A stretch of DNA of 38,464 nt from Chloroflexota bacterium (lineage in GTDB: Bacteria; Chloroflexota; Dehalococcoidia; Lucifugimonadales; Australimonadaceae). The translations under genes were made by a program, and so were the position numbers. Of this stretch, positions 25,734 to 33,889 are shown in pieces. The DNA lies in NCBI GenBank assembly GCA_009838965.1, contig VXQP01000095.1, forward strand, positions 1 to 38,464. The letters run 5' to 3'. How positions within the stretch are numbered: position 1 is the stretch's first letter; the number at the start of each line of letters is the position of its first letter. The notes beneath the pieces are model-generated. The model was not told the DNA's origin. It worked only from the letters and a program-made list of their open reading frames with translations, and made no database searches.

Positions 25734-27305
25734 ATGGCTAAGCCTCGGATCGCCGTATTCTCGGGCCCCACGTCGACGATAGCGAACGCTCCCACTCTCG
25801 TTACATCCCGCAAGGCCAGGCTACCGGGCGACAGGCCGCTGGAGGGCCGGTACGATCATCTGGTGGCGCAGACGCTCTACGAGCCTGTGACCGTGCGCGT
25901 GCGCAAGTACTCGGCGCACCCCCTGGAGGCGGATGCGAAGCAGCTCTACGTCGATGACGGCAGGGAGTACTACGAGGTTGAGCTGCGCCCCGAAGACGGA
26001 CCGTACCTGCTTCCCTACATGGGGCGTCGCGCTGACGGGACGCAGCACGGCGTTCCATTTGAAGAAGCCGACCTCTATGACCCGGCGCTGGCCTACGGAG
26101 GGCGGCAGTTCTTCTACCCCGACGCCTCGCGGATATTCGAGGAGATCGACCGTACCGTGTCCGGCCGTGACGATTATGGTGAGGGCAGCATCCTGGACCG
26201 CATGGCCGACTACACCTTCGTGCGTGCGCTCCCGCCTGGCGGCTATACGCAGCAGGGTGAAGTCTCCGGTGTTGACTACTTCCCCTACAAGCCGTTCGCC
26301 GTATCGCATCAGCCGCCGCCGGGAGCGTTGGCCCGTGTGACCAACGCCGTCCGGGAGACCCTTTCGCCGGGCGGGTACGCGGGTGCCATCTGGCTCGAAG
26401 GCAGCCCCACGGTGGAGGAGACGCTGTACTGGCTGAGCATCGTGGCCGGCACCGATCTGCCTGTCGTCGGCCTGGCAGCGCAGCGGCCGCATGGGCAGCT
26501 AGCGAATGATGGCGATCGAAACATCGTGGACGCGGTCAGCTACATCGTCTCGGGGCTCGGGCAGGGCATGGGCGCCGTCGGGATCCTTGACCAGCAGATC
26601 TTCGCAGCGCGTGAGCTGAAGAAGGGAGATGCTCGCCCCGGCGGGTACAAGGCGACGGGCGGCCACGGAGGCGTGCTGGGCACCATCGGCCCGCCGGTGA
26701 CGTTGTGGTACGCCCCAACCTACAAGCGGGGGGCCGGCTCCGATGTCCGGCTGGACCTCGTCTCCGAGGTGCACGAGACAGAGGCCGGTCTTATCCACGT
26801 CAGGGACGGGGATGGAGCCCTGCTGCCGACGGCGATACCGTACGTCCACATCGTCAAGTCCGGGGGCTACATGTCCGTCGACTCCTCAGGCAACCCCGAC
26901 GCGGAAGTGGACATCATCGCGAGGATCGAGAAGAGCGTCTCCGACAGGCGCAGCGCCGACTCGCTCGTCCCGAAGCTGCACGGTTTCGTCATGGAAGGTC
27001 TCAACCCGTACGGCGTCGGGACCGAATCGCAGATGAGGGCCCTAAGGCTCGCTGCGTTTCATGGCATTCCCACTGTGACGGTGGGACGCGCCGACCCGGG
27101 CGGGCGAGTGCCGCAGCGGCCGGGCGACGTCTTCGTGCAGGGCTCGAACCTCGATGCGAACAAGGCCCGCCTCCTGCTGATGGCTTCGCTGCTGAAGTTG
27201 GGTCCGCTGCCGCTCGCAAAGGACCCGCGCAACCCGACCTCCAGGGAGCGGAGCGCGACGCTTGCGAAGGTCGAGCAATACCAGGCCATCTTCGAAACGC
27301 ACTGA
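25734..27305 (+). CDS. Asparaginase/glutaminase-like protein with altered active site
   Basis: A 523-residue cytoplasmic protein, longer than the usual 330-residue asparaginases because of about 200 extra N-terminal residues. The family pattern is clear: AIWLEGSPTVEETLYWLS at 218-235 corresponds to the HGTDTxEET segment, then PVVGLAAQRPHGQLANDG and NIVDAV match the family's MRP...SADGPxNxxDAV, and AARELKK (291-297) holds the conserved Lys region. The C terminus ends in GSNLDANKARLLLMASLLK. The catalytic Thr-Asp pair of HGTDT is replaced by Ser224-Pro225 (EGSPT), so hydrolysis of asparagine is uncertain. Start ATG 25734, 44 bases after the tRNA; a TTG at 25722 is an alternative. Confidence 0.75.
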   Translation: MAKPRIAVFSGPTSTIANAPTLVTSRKARLPGDRPLEGRYDHLVAQTLYEPVTVRVRKYSAHPLEADAKQLYVDDGREYYEVELRPEDGPYLLPYMGRRADGTQHGVPFEEADLYDPALAYGGRQFFYPDASRIFEEIDRTVSGRDDYGEGSILDRMADYTFVRALPPGGYTQQGEVSGVDYFPYKPFAVSHQPPPGALARVTNAVRETLSPGGYAGAIWLEGSPTVEETLYWLSIVAGTDLPVVGLAAQRPHGQLANDGDRNIVDAVSYIVSGLGQGMGAVGILDQQIFAARELKKGDARPGGYKATGGHGGVLGTIGPPVTLWYAPTYKRGAGSDVRLDLVSEVHETEAGLIHVRDGDGALLPTAIPYVHIVKSGGYMSVDSSGNPDAEVDIIARIEKSVSDRRSADSLVPKLHGFVMEGLNPYGVGTESQMRALRLAAFHGIPTVTVGRADPGGRVPQRPGDVFVQGSNLDANKARLLLMASLLKLGPLPLAKDPRNPTSRERSATLAKVEQYQAIFETH

Positions 27306-27318
27306 GGGCGGGCGACTG

Positions 27319-28248
27319 CTACTCGGCAGGCAGGGGTCGGGCCTGGCGGCCGGGGCCGCCGGCGCCCTCGCGCACGTCCTTTGCCGACGCCTCGTCGACG
27401 CCCCTGGGCCAGCGGCGCTTGAGCGGGTCGCTGACCGAGAAGGTGAAGCTGCCCACGCCCTCTAAGCCCATCTCGATGGTGTCGCCGTCCTGCATCGCGC
27501 CGAGTCCCTGGTGGTTGGTACCCATGAAGAGCACGTCGCCGGGGCTGATCTCCTCGATAGCCGCCACGAACTCGATCGACTCGGCGATGGAGTGGGCGAG
27601 GTCGTCGGTGTTGTAGTTGACGCGCAACTCGCCGTCGACGCTCAAGGTGACCTGCAGCTTCCCCGGGTCCGCGATCTCGTCCTTCGTCACTATGCAGGGA
27701 CCGAGGGGGCAGAAGGTGGGGTGCGACTTGTGCTCCGCGACGGGCAGGGTGTTGGGCACCCGCCCCCCGCCGGGCGCCGGCATCCGCGCCGAGACGTCCA
27801 CACCCGCCGTGTAGCCGAAGACGTGGTCCATGGCCTCCGAAGCAGGGATGTCCTTGCCGCCCTTGCCGAAGACCAGCACGAGCTCGGCCTCGTGGTGAAA
27901 GATGTTGGCGTCTATGTCAGGGAGGACCACGGTGCCGCCCGGGTCCAGGACGGCGTGGAGGCTCTTGGTGAAGCCCCACATCGGCGAAGGCTCCCGTGCG
28001 CCGAATTCGCGGTAGTTGCCGCCCATGCAGAGGATCTTGCCGGGGCGCACCGGCGCCTGCAGTTGCGCGCCGGCGACCGGCGTTCCCTCGGCCGCGCGGG
28101 TCTCGAGTCGGGCCTTCAGGTCGTCGTAGTTGGTGACCAGATGGACCATCGCGGCCTGGCCGCCGCCGGGGCAGAGGTCACCGATGTCGATAACGCCCGC
28201 ATCGGTCAGGATGCCCGGCTGGTTGTCGTTGTACATCACGAACTTCAT
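27319..28248 (-). CDS. Fumarylacetoacetate hydrolase (FAH) family protein
   Basis: A 309-residue protein of the FAH superfamily (hydrolases, decarboxylases and hydratases of 2-oxo acids, often in aromatic ring breakdown). Family signatures are ILCMGGNYREF near 90-100, the metal-binding FHHEAELVLVFGKGG (E-x-E near 135) and VFGYTAGVDVSAR, and a later metal Asp region near PGDVLFMGTNHQGLG. The tail after about 285 (PRGVDEASAKDVREGAG) is non-conserved. The start at 28248 has a perfect AAGGAGG upstream. The gene converges on the asparaginase-like gene, with only 13 bases between stops and no terminator visible. Confidence 0.88.
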   Translation of the reverse strand: MKFVMYNDNQPGILTDAGVIDIGDLCPGGGQAAMVHLVTNYDDLKARLETRAAEGTPVAGAQLQAPVRPGKILCMGGNYREFGAREPSPMWGFTKSLHAVLDPGGTVVLPDIDANIFHHEAELVLVFGKGGKDIPASEAMDHVFGYTAGVDVSARMPAPGGGRVPNTLPVAEHKSHPTFCPLGPCIVTKDEIADPGKLQVTLSVDGELRVNYNTDDLAHSIAESIEFVAAIEEISPGDVLFMGTNHQGLGAMQDGDTIEMGLEGVGSFTFSVSDPLKRRWPRGVDEASAKDVREGAGGPGRQARPLPAE

Positions 28249-28359
28249 CGATTCCTCCTTGTTCCGTTCGGTGCGGCATCCCTGCATGATGCCACGGAGC
28301 ATCACCACGCAGGTTGATGGATTGTACAGAGTGGGTGGGCGTTGTGTGTCGGTAAGCCG

Positions 28360-28863
28360 TCACTCCGCCGGGATCGACAACCCCTCGACGAACTCCAGAC
28401 CCGGCAGTTTCTCCAGCTCCCGGGGCGCCATCTTCAGCTTGCCGGACCGGCTGCCCGCTCCAAGGATGATGTAGTCCATCTCCAGCAGGCGCACGTCGGC
28501 GTAGACCGGCAACCCCTCCGGCAGCGCCAGTGCCGTAACCCCGCCGATCATCATCCCCGTCACTTCACGGGTCTGCTCCGCCGATGCGAACGACGCCCGC
28601 GACACTCCCATCAGCCCGCGCACCCGCTTGTTCACGTCCAGCCGGTCGCACGCCCGCACGATCCCCGCGCAATACGCCGCCGGTCCCCGCTTGCCGGCAA
28701 CGACGATCGTATTGGCGGAATGGGGCAGGTCGTACCCGTACTGTTCGCAGAAGTCCGCGGTGTCGGAGTACTGCGGGTCGATCTCGATCCACTCCCACCC
28801 CGCGATGCCCAACGCGTCCAGCGCCGCCCGCACTCGCCCTTCGATCTCTTCAGGTGTACTCAT
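28360..28863 (-). CDS. YbaK/EbsC (prolyl-tRNA editing) family protein
   Basis: A 167-residue single-domain protein of the YbaK/aminoacyl-tRNA deacylase fold, which hydrolyses mischarged tRNAs such as Cys- or Ala-tRNA-Pro. The signatures are ANTIVVAGKRGPAAYCAGIV in the middle, then RLDVNKRVRGLMGVSRASFA, MMIGGVTALALPEGLPVY and the closing LLEMDYIILGAGSRSGKLKM. Which tRNA it edits is not determined. It is transcribed away from the hopanoid genes and shares a 100-base upstream region with hpnH. Confidence 0.85.
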   Translation of the reverse strand: MSTPEEIEGRVRAALDALGIAGWEWIEIDPQYSDTADFCEQYGYDLPHSANTIVVAGKRGPAAYCAGIVRACDRLDVNKRVRGLMGVSRASFASAEQTREVTGMMIGGVTALALPEGLPVYADVRLLEMDYIILGAGSRSGKLKMAPRELEKLPGLEFVEGLSIPAE

Positions 28864-28963
28864 GGTGTTGTCTCTCCTGGCGATTCTACAATCGCGGCGC
28901 ACAGCCCCAAGGGAGTGGTCTGGTAGACTCTCCCACAACCGGACTGTAGGGAGCGCAACCGCA

Positions 28964-29986
28964 ATGGGAGTGCCTGCCTCACAGGCGTGGACAGTAGCAT
29001 CCCACGTGATCAAGCAACGTCTGGCGGGACGCGAACGCTATCCGCTCGTGCTCATGCTGGAGCCGCTGCTGCGCTGCAACCTCGCGTGCGCGGGGTGCGG
29101 GAAGATCCAGTACCCGCCCCACGTGCTCAAACGCGCTCTGACCGTCGAGCAGTGCCTTGCTGCAGTCGAGGAGTGCGGCGCCCCCATCGTCAGCATCCCC
29201 GGCGGCGAGCCGCTGCTCTATCCCCACATCGGTGAACTGGTGGAGGAGCTGACGCGCCGCAAGAAGTACGTGTACCTCTGCACCAATGCGCTGCTGCTCA
29301 AGGAGAAGCTGGAGCAGAACGTCTTCACTCCCTCGAAGCGCCTCAGCTTCAGCGTCCACATGGACGGCCTGCGCGAGGAGCACGACGCTTCCGTCTGCCG
29401 CGACGGGGTGTACGACATCGCCGTCGATGCGATACGGGAAGCCGTCCGGCGTGGGTTCCGTGTCACCACCAACACGACGCTGTTCAACACGTCCGAGCCG
29501 ATGCGCGTCCGCGACTTCTTCGACGCGATGATGGACCTGGACGTCGAGGGCATGATGGTGTCGCCGGGGTACAGCTACGAGAAAGCCCCGGACCAGGAGT
29601 CGTTCCTGGAGCGCGAACGGACGCAGGAGCTCTTCTCCAACATCCTCACGGGAAGGAAGAAGCGCTGGCGGTTCAACCAGTCGCCGCTGTTCCTCCAGTT
29701 CCTCATGGGCAAGCGCGATTTCGAATGCACACCGTGGGGCAACCCGCTCTACACGATCTTCGGATGGCAGCGCCCCTGCTACCTGCTGCAGGACGGTTAC
29801 GCCGCCACTTTCCGGGAGCTGATGGACGAGACGCCCTGGGAAGAGTACGGGCGGCAGAGCGGCAACCCGCACTGCCAGGACTGCATGGTGCACTCCGGCT
29901 ACGAACCTACCGCCGTCCATGCGACGTTCACTACGTGGCGCGGTCTGCGCGACTCCGCCGTCGCCACAATCACCGGCAAGCTGTGA
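28964..29986 (+). CDS. hpnH: Adenosylhopane synthase, radical SAM protein HpnH
   Basis: Joins adenosine from S-adenosylmethionine to diploptene, making adenosylhopane, the first step towards side-chain extended hopanoids. The 340 residues show the radical-SAM cluster ligands in LRCNLACAGCGK (C38, C42, C45), the SAM-binding GGEPLL near 90, and the HpnH-typical segments VYLCTNALLLKEKL, RLSFSVHMDGLREEHD and VEGMMVSPGYSYEKAPDQ, plus the C-terminal region with FECTPWGNPLYT, YLLQDGYA and NPHCQDCMVHSGYEPT. Start ATG at 28964; the frame upstream has no homology. It leads a run of four plus-strand genes ending with the squalene-hopene cyclase gene. Confidence 0.93.
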   Translation: MGVPASQAWTVASHVIKQRLAGRERYPLVLMLEPLLRCNLACAGCGKIQYPPHVLKRALTVEQCLAAVEECGAPIVSIPGGEPLLYPHIGELVEELTRRKKYVYLCTNALLLKEKLEQNVFTPSKRLSFSVHMDGLREEHDASVCRDGVYDIAVDAIREAVRRGFRVTTNTTLFNTSEPMRVRDFFDAMMDLDVEGMMVSPGYSYEKAPDQESFLERERTQELFSNILTGRKKRWRFNQSPLFLQFLMGKRDFECTPWGNPLYTIFGWQRPCYLLQDGYAATFRELMDETPWEEYGRQSGNPHCQDCMVHSGYEPTAVHATFTTWRGLRDSAVATITGKL

Positions 29987-30045
29987 GCCATGTTCGAGCA
30001 CGAGACAGAGCGACCGGTGCTGCACACCAGGGAGACGCTGACGGC

Positions 30046-30321
30046 GTGGCCGGACTCGTCGAGCGCGCCTTCCAGTATCGCGGCGACGTGACTGTGCACA
30101 CCGACGACGGCGGCACTGTGACGGGCTATCTCTTCAACCGGGATACGCGTGCAAGCGAACCGTTCGTCCAGCTGTTCGAGACGCAGACCGGACGCGAGGT
30201 ATCGGTCCCGTACCGCAGCATCGCCGACGTGCTCTTCACCGGGCGTGATGCCGCTGCCGCGGCGGACCAGCGTTTCGAGGCCCTGCAGACCCGTTCGGGA
30301 ACGGAACGCCATGGAGACTGA
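30046..30321 (+). CDS. Small unknown protein between hpnH and hpnG-like genes
   Basis: A 91-residue frame from a GTG (AGGGAG lies 11 bases upstream). It reads VAGLVERAFQYRGDVTVHTD and then GTVTGYLFNRD, followed by FETQTGREVSVPYRSIADVLF, suggesting a small beta-barrel (possibly Sm- or SH3-like) with a short C-terminal helix. I know no named family. The end overlaps the start of the hpnG-like gene by 11 bases. An ATG at 29990, 3 bases after the hpnH stop, opens a different frame (MFEHETERPVLHTRETL) that would join smoothly to this one after a single-base shift near 30040, so the gene may be longer with a sequencing or real frameshift. Position implies a hopanoid-linked role. Confidence 0.6.
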   Translation: MAGLVERAFQYRGDVTVHTDDGGTVTGYLFNRDTRASEPFVQLFETQTGREVSVPYRSIADVLFTGRDAAAAADQRFEALQTRSGTERHGD

Positions 30322-31009
30322 GACCACGCCGGCCCCGCTCCTGACCATCGCCCCCACCCAGCGGGAGTTGGGAGGGCTGGGCTACGGCGATGCCCGCACG
30401 CGTACAAGCCTCGTGGGTATCGGACGCGTCGCGGGAGAGCAGGTCGCAGCTCTCCTGGACGCCGCGCCGTGCCGGCTGCTGGTCTCGCTGGGATACGCAG
30501 GCGCGCTCGATCCCCACCTCCATCCCGGCGACCTCGTTGTGGCGAACGCCTACCTCCACGGAGCAAGCGCACCGGTCCCCGGCGCTCTCCACACGACCCG
30601 TGCAGCGATGCTGCTGCGGCAGGCCGGCATCTCCGCCCTCGAAGGGCCGGTGCTGACCGTGGACGAACCGCTCCTCTCGCCCCGGGCCAAGCGCAGAGCG
30701 TTCTACGGCAGCGGTGCGCTGGTGGTCGACATGGAAGGACGCTGGATCGCGGAAGAGGCAACATCGAGAGGCGTCCCGCTCATCGGCATCCGCGCAGTGC
30801 TCGACGAGGCCCACTATCCGCTGCCTTCCTTCATCGCGACCATCGTCGCGGATGCCGGGCGGCGGGAGTGGGCTCACGCCGTGCGGGCGCTGTCGCACCC
30901 TTCAGCGGCCAGGAGCTTCCTTCCGCTGGCGTTGAAGTCGCGGGGAGCGTCGCGCGCCTTGCAGACGGCCGTGCAGAGCATCCTTCCGGAGCTCGCTCGT
31001 CAGCTCTGA
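30311..31009 (+). CDS. hpnG: Hopanoid-associated nucleoside phosphorylase, HpnG-like
   Basis: A 232-residue member of the purine nucleoside phosphorylase/MTA-SAH nucleosidase fold. In hopanoid clusters HpnG removes adenine from adenosylhopane, leaving phosphoribosylhopane. Visible features are LLVSLGYAGALDPHLHPGDLVVAN (about 57-80), the usual beta strand and phosphate loop region, and VVDMEGRWIAEEA with D140-M141-E142, which matches the family's ribose-binding VxDMExxA. Sequence identity to characterised HpnG was not tested; the call rests on fold motifs plus position between hpnH and shc. Confidence 0.78.
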   Translation: METETTPAPLLTIAPTQRELGGLGYGDARTRTSLVGIGRVAGEQVAALLDAAPCRLLVSLGYAGALDPHLHPGDLVVANAYLHGASAPVPGALHTTRAAMLLRQAGISALEGPVLTVDEPLLSPRAKRRAFYGSGALVVDMEGRWIAEEATSRGVPLIGIRAVLDEAHYPLPSFIATIVADAGRREWAHAVRALSHPSAARSFLPLALKSRGASRALQTAVQSILPELARQL

Positions 31010-31018
31010 GCCGGACCG

Positions 31019-33016
31019 ATGCCGAACCTGGTCGAACAAGGCATGAAGAGCCGCCTCCGCAAAGCGATGAAGCGGACGCAGGACTACTTCTTCCGTACGC
31101 AGCACGAGGACGGCTACTGGTGGGGGGAGCTGGAGTCCAACCCGACCATGGAGGCGGAGTACATCATGCTCACGCACTTCATGGGGTCGGACGAGGGCGA
31201 CCGCATCCCCCGCGTCGCGGAAGACATCCGGCGCAGGCAGTCCGAAGACGGCTCCTGGCGTATGTACTACGGCGCGCCGGGAGACCTGAGCACGTCCATC
31301 GAGTGCTACTTCGCGCTCAAACTCGCCGGCGACCCCACCGATGCTCCCCACATGGCGCGGGCGCGCGCCTTCATCCTGGCGCAGGGCGGGGTGCCCCGGG
31401 CGCGCGTATTCACCAAGATATGGCTCGCCCTCTTCGGTCAGTGGGACTGGAAGGGAACGCCGGCCATGCCTCCGGACATGATGCTGCTGCCGAAGTGGGC
31501 GCCCTTCAACATCTACCGCTTCGCGAGCTGGGCGCGCGCGACCATCGTGCCGATGACCATCATCCTCACGCTTCATCCCACGCGGCCGCCGCGCGAGAGC
31601 GCATGGGTCATGGAGCTCTATCCGGAAGGCCCCGTCACGTTCACGCTGTCGCGCTGGAGGGCGAAGCCCTTCTCCCTCAAGGGAGGATTCCTGCTCCTGG
31701 ACAAGGCGCTCCGCGTCTACTGCAATCTGCCGTTCGTCCCCAGGCGGGAGCGGGCGCTCAAGGCCGCCGTCGACTGGATCGTCAGCCACCAGGAGGCCGA
31801 CGGTTCGTGGGGAGGCATACAACCGCCCTGGGTCTACTCGCTCATCGCACTGAGCACCCTAGGGTACCGGCTGGACCACCCGGTCGTCGCGAAGGGGCTG
31901 GAGGGCTTCAGGCAGCACTGGAGCCTCCCATCGGAAGATGGCCGGGCGCTCAGGGTGCAAGCGTGTCTCTCGCCCGCGTGGGATACGTGCCTGGCGATGC
32001 GCGGACTCCTCGACTCAGGCGTTCCGCCCGATCATCCCGCCGTCCGGCGCGCCGCGGCCTGGCTCATCCGCGAGGAGATACGGGTCAAAGGCGACTGGGC
32101 CGTCTACCGGCCTCATCTCGAACCCAGCGGATGGGCGTTCGAGTTCGACAACGTCCACTATCCGGACATCGACGACTCAGCCATCATCGTGACCGACCTC
32201 GCGCTCGCGCGGATGAACGACGACGCAGGCGAACGGGCTAGGGCGGCATCCGTCGACCGTGCTGTCGCGTGGCTGACGGGCATGCAGGGTTCGGGTGGGG
32301 GATGGGCCGCGTTCGACTGGAACAACGAGTCCCGCGAGCTGGCGGAGATCCCGTTCGCCGACTTCGGCGAGCTCCTGGACCCGCCCAGTGTGGACGTCAC
32401 CGCGCACGTGCTGGAGATGTACGGGATGCTGGGGTACGGGATGGACCATCCGCCCGTACGTCGGGGTCTGGCATACATATGGGACCAGCAGGAGCACGAC
32501 GGCGCGTGGTTTGGACGCTGGGGCGTGAACTACGTCTACGGCACCGGTGCGGTGCTGCCCGCTCTGCAAGCGCTGGGGGTGGACATGACGCAGCCCCGCG
32601 TGCGCCGTGCGGTCGAATGGCTCCTCGCGCACCAGAACCCGGACGGCGGATGGGGAGAGACCTGCGTCAGCTACCCGGACCCGTCGCTGCGCGGGCAGGG
32701 CGAGAGCACGCCCTCGCAGACGTCATGGGCGCTCATCGCGCTCATCGCGGCGGGTGAAGCGCTCAGCGAGCCCGTCCGGAGAGGCGTCGAGTTCCTCCTT
32801 CAGCGCCAGCAGGACGACGGAACGTGGGACGAGCCGCAGTTCACGGGGTGCGGCTTCCCCGGCTACGGTCCTGGCAACCAGCCCGAGAGGTACGAACCGC
32901 TCGACGACCCGAACTCGCAGGGGCCCGAACTGAGTGCTGCGTTCATGATCAACTACCACCTGTATCGCAACTACTTCCCGCTCTGGGCGCTGGGGCGGTA
33001 CGCGCAGGCGCTTTAG
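31019..33016 (+). CDS. shc: Squalene-hopene cyclase
   Basis: Cyclises squalene to hopene/hopanol on the cytoplasmic membrane. The 665 residues fit the family. The catalytic acid motif, usually D-x-D-D-T-A, is D383-I-D385-D386-S-A here. Repeated QW-type motifs are seen, such as RRQSEDGSWRMYY, QEADGSWGG, GSGGGWAAFDW, QEHDGAWFGRWG, NPDGGWGE and QQDDGTWDE. The C-terminal segment GCGFPGYGPGNQPERY is like the usual TGFPG region, and FMINYHLYRNYFPLWALGRY ends the protein as in other cyclases. It lies 9 bases after the hpnG-like gene. No squalene synthase (hpnCDE) lies in the window. Confidence 0.95.
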   Translation: MPNLVEQGMKSRLRKAMKRTQDYFFRTQHEDGYWWGELESNPTMEAEYIMLTHFMGSDEGDRIPRVAEDIRRRQSEDGSWRMYYGAPGDLSTSIECYFALKLAGDPTDAPHMARARAFILAQGGVPRARVFTKIWLALFGQWDWKGTPAMPPDMMLLPKWAPFNIYRFASWARATIVPMTIILTLHPTRPPRESAWVMELYPEGPVTFTLSRWRAKPFSLKGGFLLLDKALRVYCNLPFVPRRERALKAAVDWIVSHQEADGSWGGIQPPWVYSLIALSTLGYRLDHPVVAKGLEGFRQHWSLPSEDGRALRVQACLSPAWDTCLAMRGLLDSGVPPDHPAVRRAAAWLIREEIRVKGDWAVYRPHLEPSGWAFEFDNVHYPDIDDSAIIVTDLALARMNDDAGERARAASVDRAVAWLTGMQGSGGGWAAFDWNNESRELAEIPFADFGELLDPPSVDVTAHVLEMYGMLGYGMDHPPVRRGLAYIWDQQEHDGAWFGRWGVNYVYGTGAVLPALQALGVDMTQPRVRRAVEWLLAHQNPDGGWGETCVSYPDPSLRGQGESTPSQTSWALIALIAAGEALSEPVRRGVEFLLQRQQDDGTWDEPQFTGCGFPGYGPGNQPERYEPLDDPNSQGPELSAAFMINYHLYRNYFPLWALGRYAQAL

Positions 33017-33164
33017 CCGACCCGCTCAGGCCGGACCGGCCGGCATCGCCTGCGCGACTGCGGGCCGAACTCAGCAGCGGCTCCACTTGGAGCCATGCCA
33101 CCTGCAGGCCGAGAACACCGAAAAACGTCATCGTAACGTAATCACTTTCTGTCTGAAAGTCACC

Positions 33165-33420
33165 CTAACTTCATCTCGAAAGGCGTATGTTGAAGTGCAC
33201 CGGCCCGCACACGGGCAGCCCTGTATGGGGCGGCTGCGGCGGGACGATGAGTGAGCGCTACCCCTGCGCCCCGCTGGCTGGCGGAGTACCTGCCGCGGGG
33301 ATCGAGGCTTCGTGGGGAAGCACAGGGGACTGGGGCTCTCCCCACGGGGGACCTCCTGGGCATGAGGCAAAACTGCCCACCTATTGAGCCGTCCCGTTCG
33401 GCCGCACCGGTGCCACACAG
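33165..33420 (+). ncRNA. Candidate structured RNA region, class unknown
   Basis: A GC-rich, non-coding-looking gap with several hairpins: CCCG/CGGG with loop CACA, GCAGCC/GGCTGC, CCCCGC/GCGGGG enclosing GGCGG/CCTGCC with loop AGTA, CGTGGGG/CCCCACG enclosed in GAGG/CCTC, and TGGGCA/TGCCCA. I could not match it to SRP RNA, RNase P, tmRNA, 6S or a riboswitch. The orientation is not established; plus strand is assumed. A further short hairpin (ACTTTC/GAAAGT) lies at 33144-33160. Confidence 0.35.
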
Positions 33421-33465
33421 TTAGTGGCGGCGGTGGGCTTCGGTGGGACCCGTCAGGGGGTTGAG

Positions 33466-33564
33466 TTGCTGGACCTATTGCTCACAGCGCTGGCAGGTAT
33501 CGTGCTAGGGGCATTGCTGCTTGTCGGCGGCCTCATCATACACGCACGACGTCGACAGCCTTGA
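33466..33564 (+). CDS. Possible small single-span membrane protein
   Basis: A 32-residue frame from TTG with AGGGGG five bases upstream: LLDLLLTALAGIVLGALLLV continues into GGLII and a positively charged end HARRRQP, a clear membrane span with a basic cytoplasmic tail. A GTG at 33424 would lengthen it to 46 residues. It ends 8 bases before the stop of the minus-strand gene at 33573. No family can be named; chance is not excluded at this size. Confidence 0.35.
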   Translation: MLDLLLTALAGIVLGALLLVGGLIIHARRRQP

Positions 33565-33572
33565 AGCCGTTG

Positions 33573-33803
33573 CTAGTACCTGAAGTAGTACACGAACCAC
33601 CGGGCGGACTCCGGGCCGTAGGCGCCCGCTTCTGCTACGCACCCCGCACGCAGCGCCTCCGTTTCCCCTGCGCGTTGGGCCTCAGTCTTGGTGGGGCGCT
33701 CCGCCAGGATCCGCCAGTCCGTCAGGTTCGGGTGGGCTGTCTCCCATTCCTTGCGCCGCGTCCCGGGGTCTGTGGTGATTCCGACTCTACACGCCATATA
33801 CAT
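33573..33803 (-). CDS. Small conserved-looking protein, GIY-YIG-like
   Basis: A 76-residue protein. The start YMACRVGITTDPGTRRKEWE resembles the second half of a GIY-YIG nuclease core (YVGxTxxxxxRxxEH), and the aromatic end RWFVYYFRY, preceded by ILAERPTKTEAQRAGETEA, has the look of a compact alpha/beta domain. The catalytic Glu and first GIY strand of true GIY-YIG nucleases are not obvious, so a nuclease call would be premature. It stands alone on the minus strand between the structured region and the kinase gene. Confidence 0.6.
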   Translation of the reverse strand: MYMACRVGITTDPGTRRKEWETAHPNLTDWRILAERPTKTEAQRAGETEALRAGCVAEAGAYGPESARWFVYYFRY

Positions 33804-33889
33804 CGCCTCTGTGCTGACGGGAGCATATCGTCTTGGCGATGACAGAGGTGTGACTTTCCTACTTGTTTCGATTACGGTATGGTGACGTT

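Noticed and set aside
33165-33420. Cobalamin riboswitch, SRP RNA, RNase P RNA, tmRNA or 6S RNA
   Set aside because: None of the conserved cores of these RNAs (B12 box, GGAAGGAAGCAGC, P4 motifs, tRNA-like ends, central bubble) could be found.
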